From Deinococcus hopiensis KR-140 (GTDB lineage: Bacteria; Deinococcota; Deinococci; Deinococcales; Deinococcaceae): a stretch of 46,849 bases of DNA. This document shows, piece after piece, positions 46,437 through 46,849 of this stretch (positions are counted from its first letter, which is position 1; every line of letters starts with the position of its first letter). The position numbers and the translations under genes were made by a program. The notes under the pieces are model-generated. The model saw nothing but the letters and a program-made list of their open reading frames with translations. It did not search any database and was not told the origin of the DNA. The stretch is taken from positions 1 to 46,849 of the forward strand of contig CALPYF020000033.1 of NCBI GenBank assembly GCA_943327755.2. The letters are read 5' to 3'.

Positions 46437-46829
46437 ATGACCGGCCCGAAGAAGGACACCCCGAAAGACCCCGCCGTGGAGACCGAATTCCTCCGCAAGA
46501 CCGTCCTCGGCATCCTCAGTGTCCTGGAAACCAAGGGCCTGCTGAGCACCCAGGAGGTCGACGGCATCCTCCGCGCCGCCCGGGCCGCCGCCACCCCACC
46601 CCCCACCCCCCGCCTCGGCGGCCCGGCCGCCACCACCCAGTGGGTGCGCCCCGGCCAGCCGCATCAGCCGGTGGACCGCAGCGCGCCCATCGCCATTCCC
46701 AACGTCCTGCGCCGCACGCCGGCCAGCTCGGCGCACCAGGCCGAACCCAGCCTGCCCGGCCAGCAGGACGAGCCCGAGAAGCCCGCTGCGGCGCAGAAAC
46801 CACCCGTCATGGACTTCGACCTGCAATAA
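46437..46829 (+). CDS. Hypothetical protein, helical start and Pro-rich tail, 130 aa
   Basis: Not recognised. Residues 12-50 (EFLRKTVLGILSVLETKGLLSTQEVDGILRAA, in part) form a likely helical hairpin; residues 52-130 are Pro/Ala/Gln-rich and disordered, ending MDFDLQ. No signal peptide or Cys. TACCCT 7 nt before the ATG supports the start. Divergent from sdhC; function unknown. Confidence 0.65.
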   Translation: MTGPKKDTPKDPAVETEFLRKTVLGILSVLETKGLLSTQEVDGILRAARAAATPPPTPRLGGPAATTQWVRPGQPHQPVDRSAPIAIPNVLRRTPASSAHQAEPSLPGQQDEPEKPAAAQKPPVMDFDLQ

Positions 46830-46849
46830 GAGGCAGGCGAGAAGGGGCG

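Overview
The window is a GC-rich chromosomal segment from a Deinococcus-type bacterium. The evidence is the overall coding style, a gyrA preceded by a radiation/desiccation response motif (RDRM)-like palindrome, a clpB preceded by an HspR-type HAIR operator, an Fnr/Crp regulator resembling the Deinococcus DdrI group, paired type I and type III glutamine synthetases, and many genes with a TANNNT -10 box only 6-8 nt before the start codon, as expected for leaderless mRNAs. No rRNA, tRNA, CRISPR array, prophage or complete insertion sequence was seen. A short reading frame at the left edge may be the tail of a transposase.

Layout from left to right. 1-5.5 kb: possible transposase tail, a secreted hypothetical, clpB, a secreted copper-amine-oxidase-N-like protein and an AttH/CrtC-type lipoprotein. 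5.6-11.3 kb: a branched-chain amino acid ABC operon livK-livH-livM-livG-livF on the minus strand, with a strong hairpin between livK and livH. 11.5-17.5 kb: a secreted M1 aminopeptidase, a BON-BON-LysM protein, the cell-wall pair murD-ftsW and a repeat-containing secreted protein. 17.6-22.8 kb: trmFO, a DUF218/ElyC-like protein, a DUF305 protein, and glyS with a coupled small gene behind a T-box riboswitch. 22.8-26.5 kb: a disrupted exported-protein gene, a lipoprotein, a HelD-like helicase and a small acidic protein. 26.5-30.8 kb: divergent glutamine synthetases (type I glnA, type III glnN), each followed by a copy of the same twin-hairpin repeat. 30.9-38.2 kb: an AAC(3)-like acetyltransferase, a secreted protein with three repeats, a ferredoxin-NADP reductase, a Crp/Fnr regulator and gyrA. 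38.2-42.9 kb: a tyrosine phosphatase next to three overlapping Roadblock/LC7 genes, then hemB with a second phosphatase and an ABM monooxygenase, a lipoprotein and a nucleotide-sugar-type enzyme. 42.9-46.8 kb: succinate dehydrogenase sdhCDAB and a disordered hypothetical.

Most of the window is housekeeping. The observations most worth following are: (1) the two copies of a roughly 135-bp element placed directly after the two glutamine synthetase genes in the same sense, with conserved scaffold and two hairpins whose stems differ by compensatory base changes; (2) the phosphatase plus triple Roadblock cluster without an adjacent GTPase; (3) the glyS T-box whose antiterminator shares four C residues with a downstream hairpin; (4) the HAIR and RDRM-like operators; and (5) the exported-protein gene broken by one in-frame TGA.
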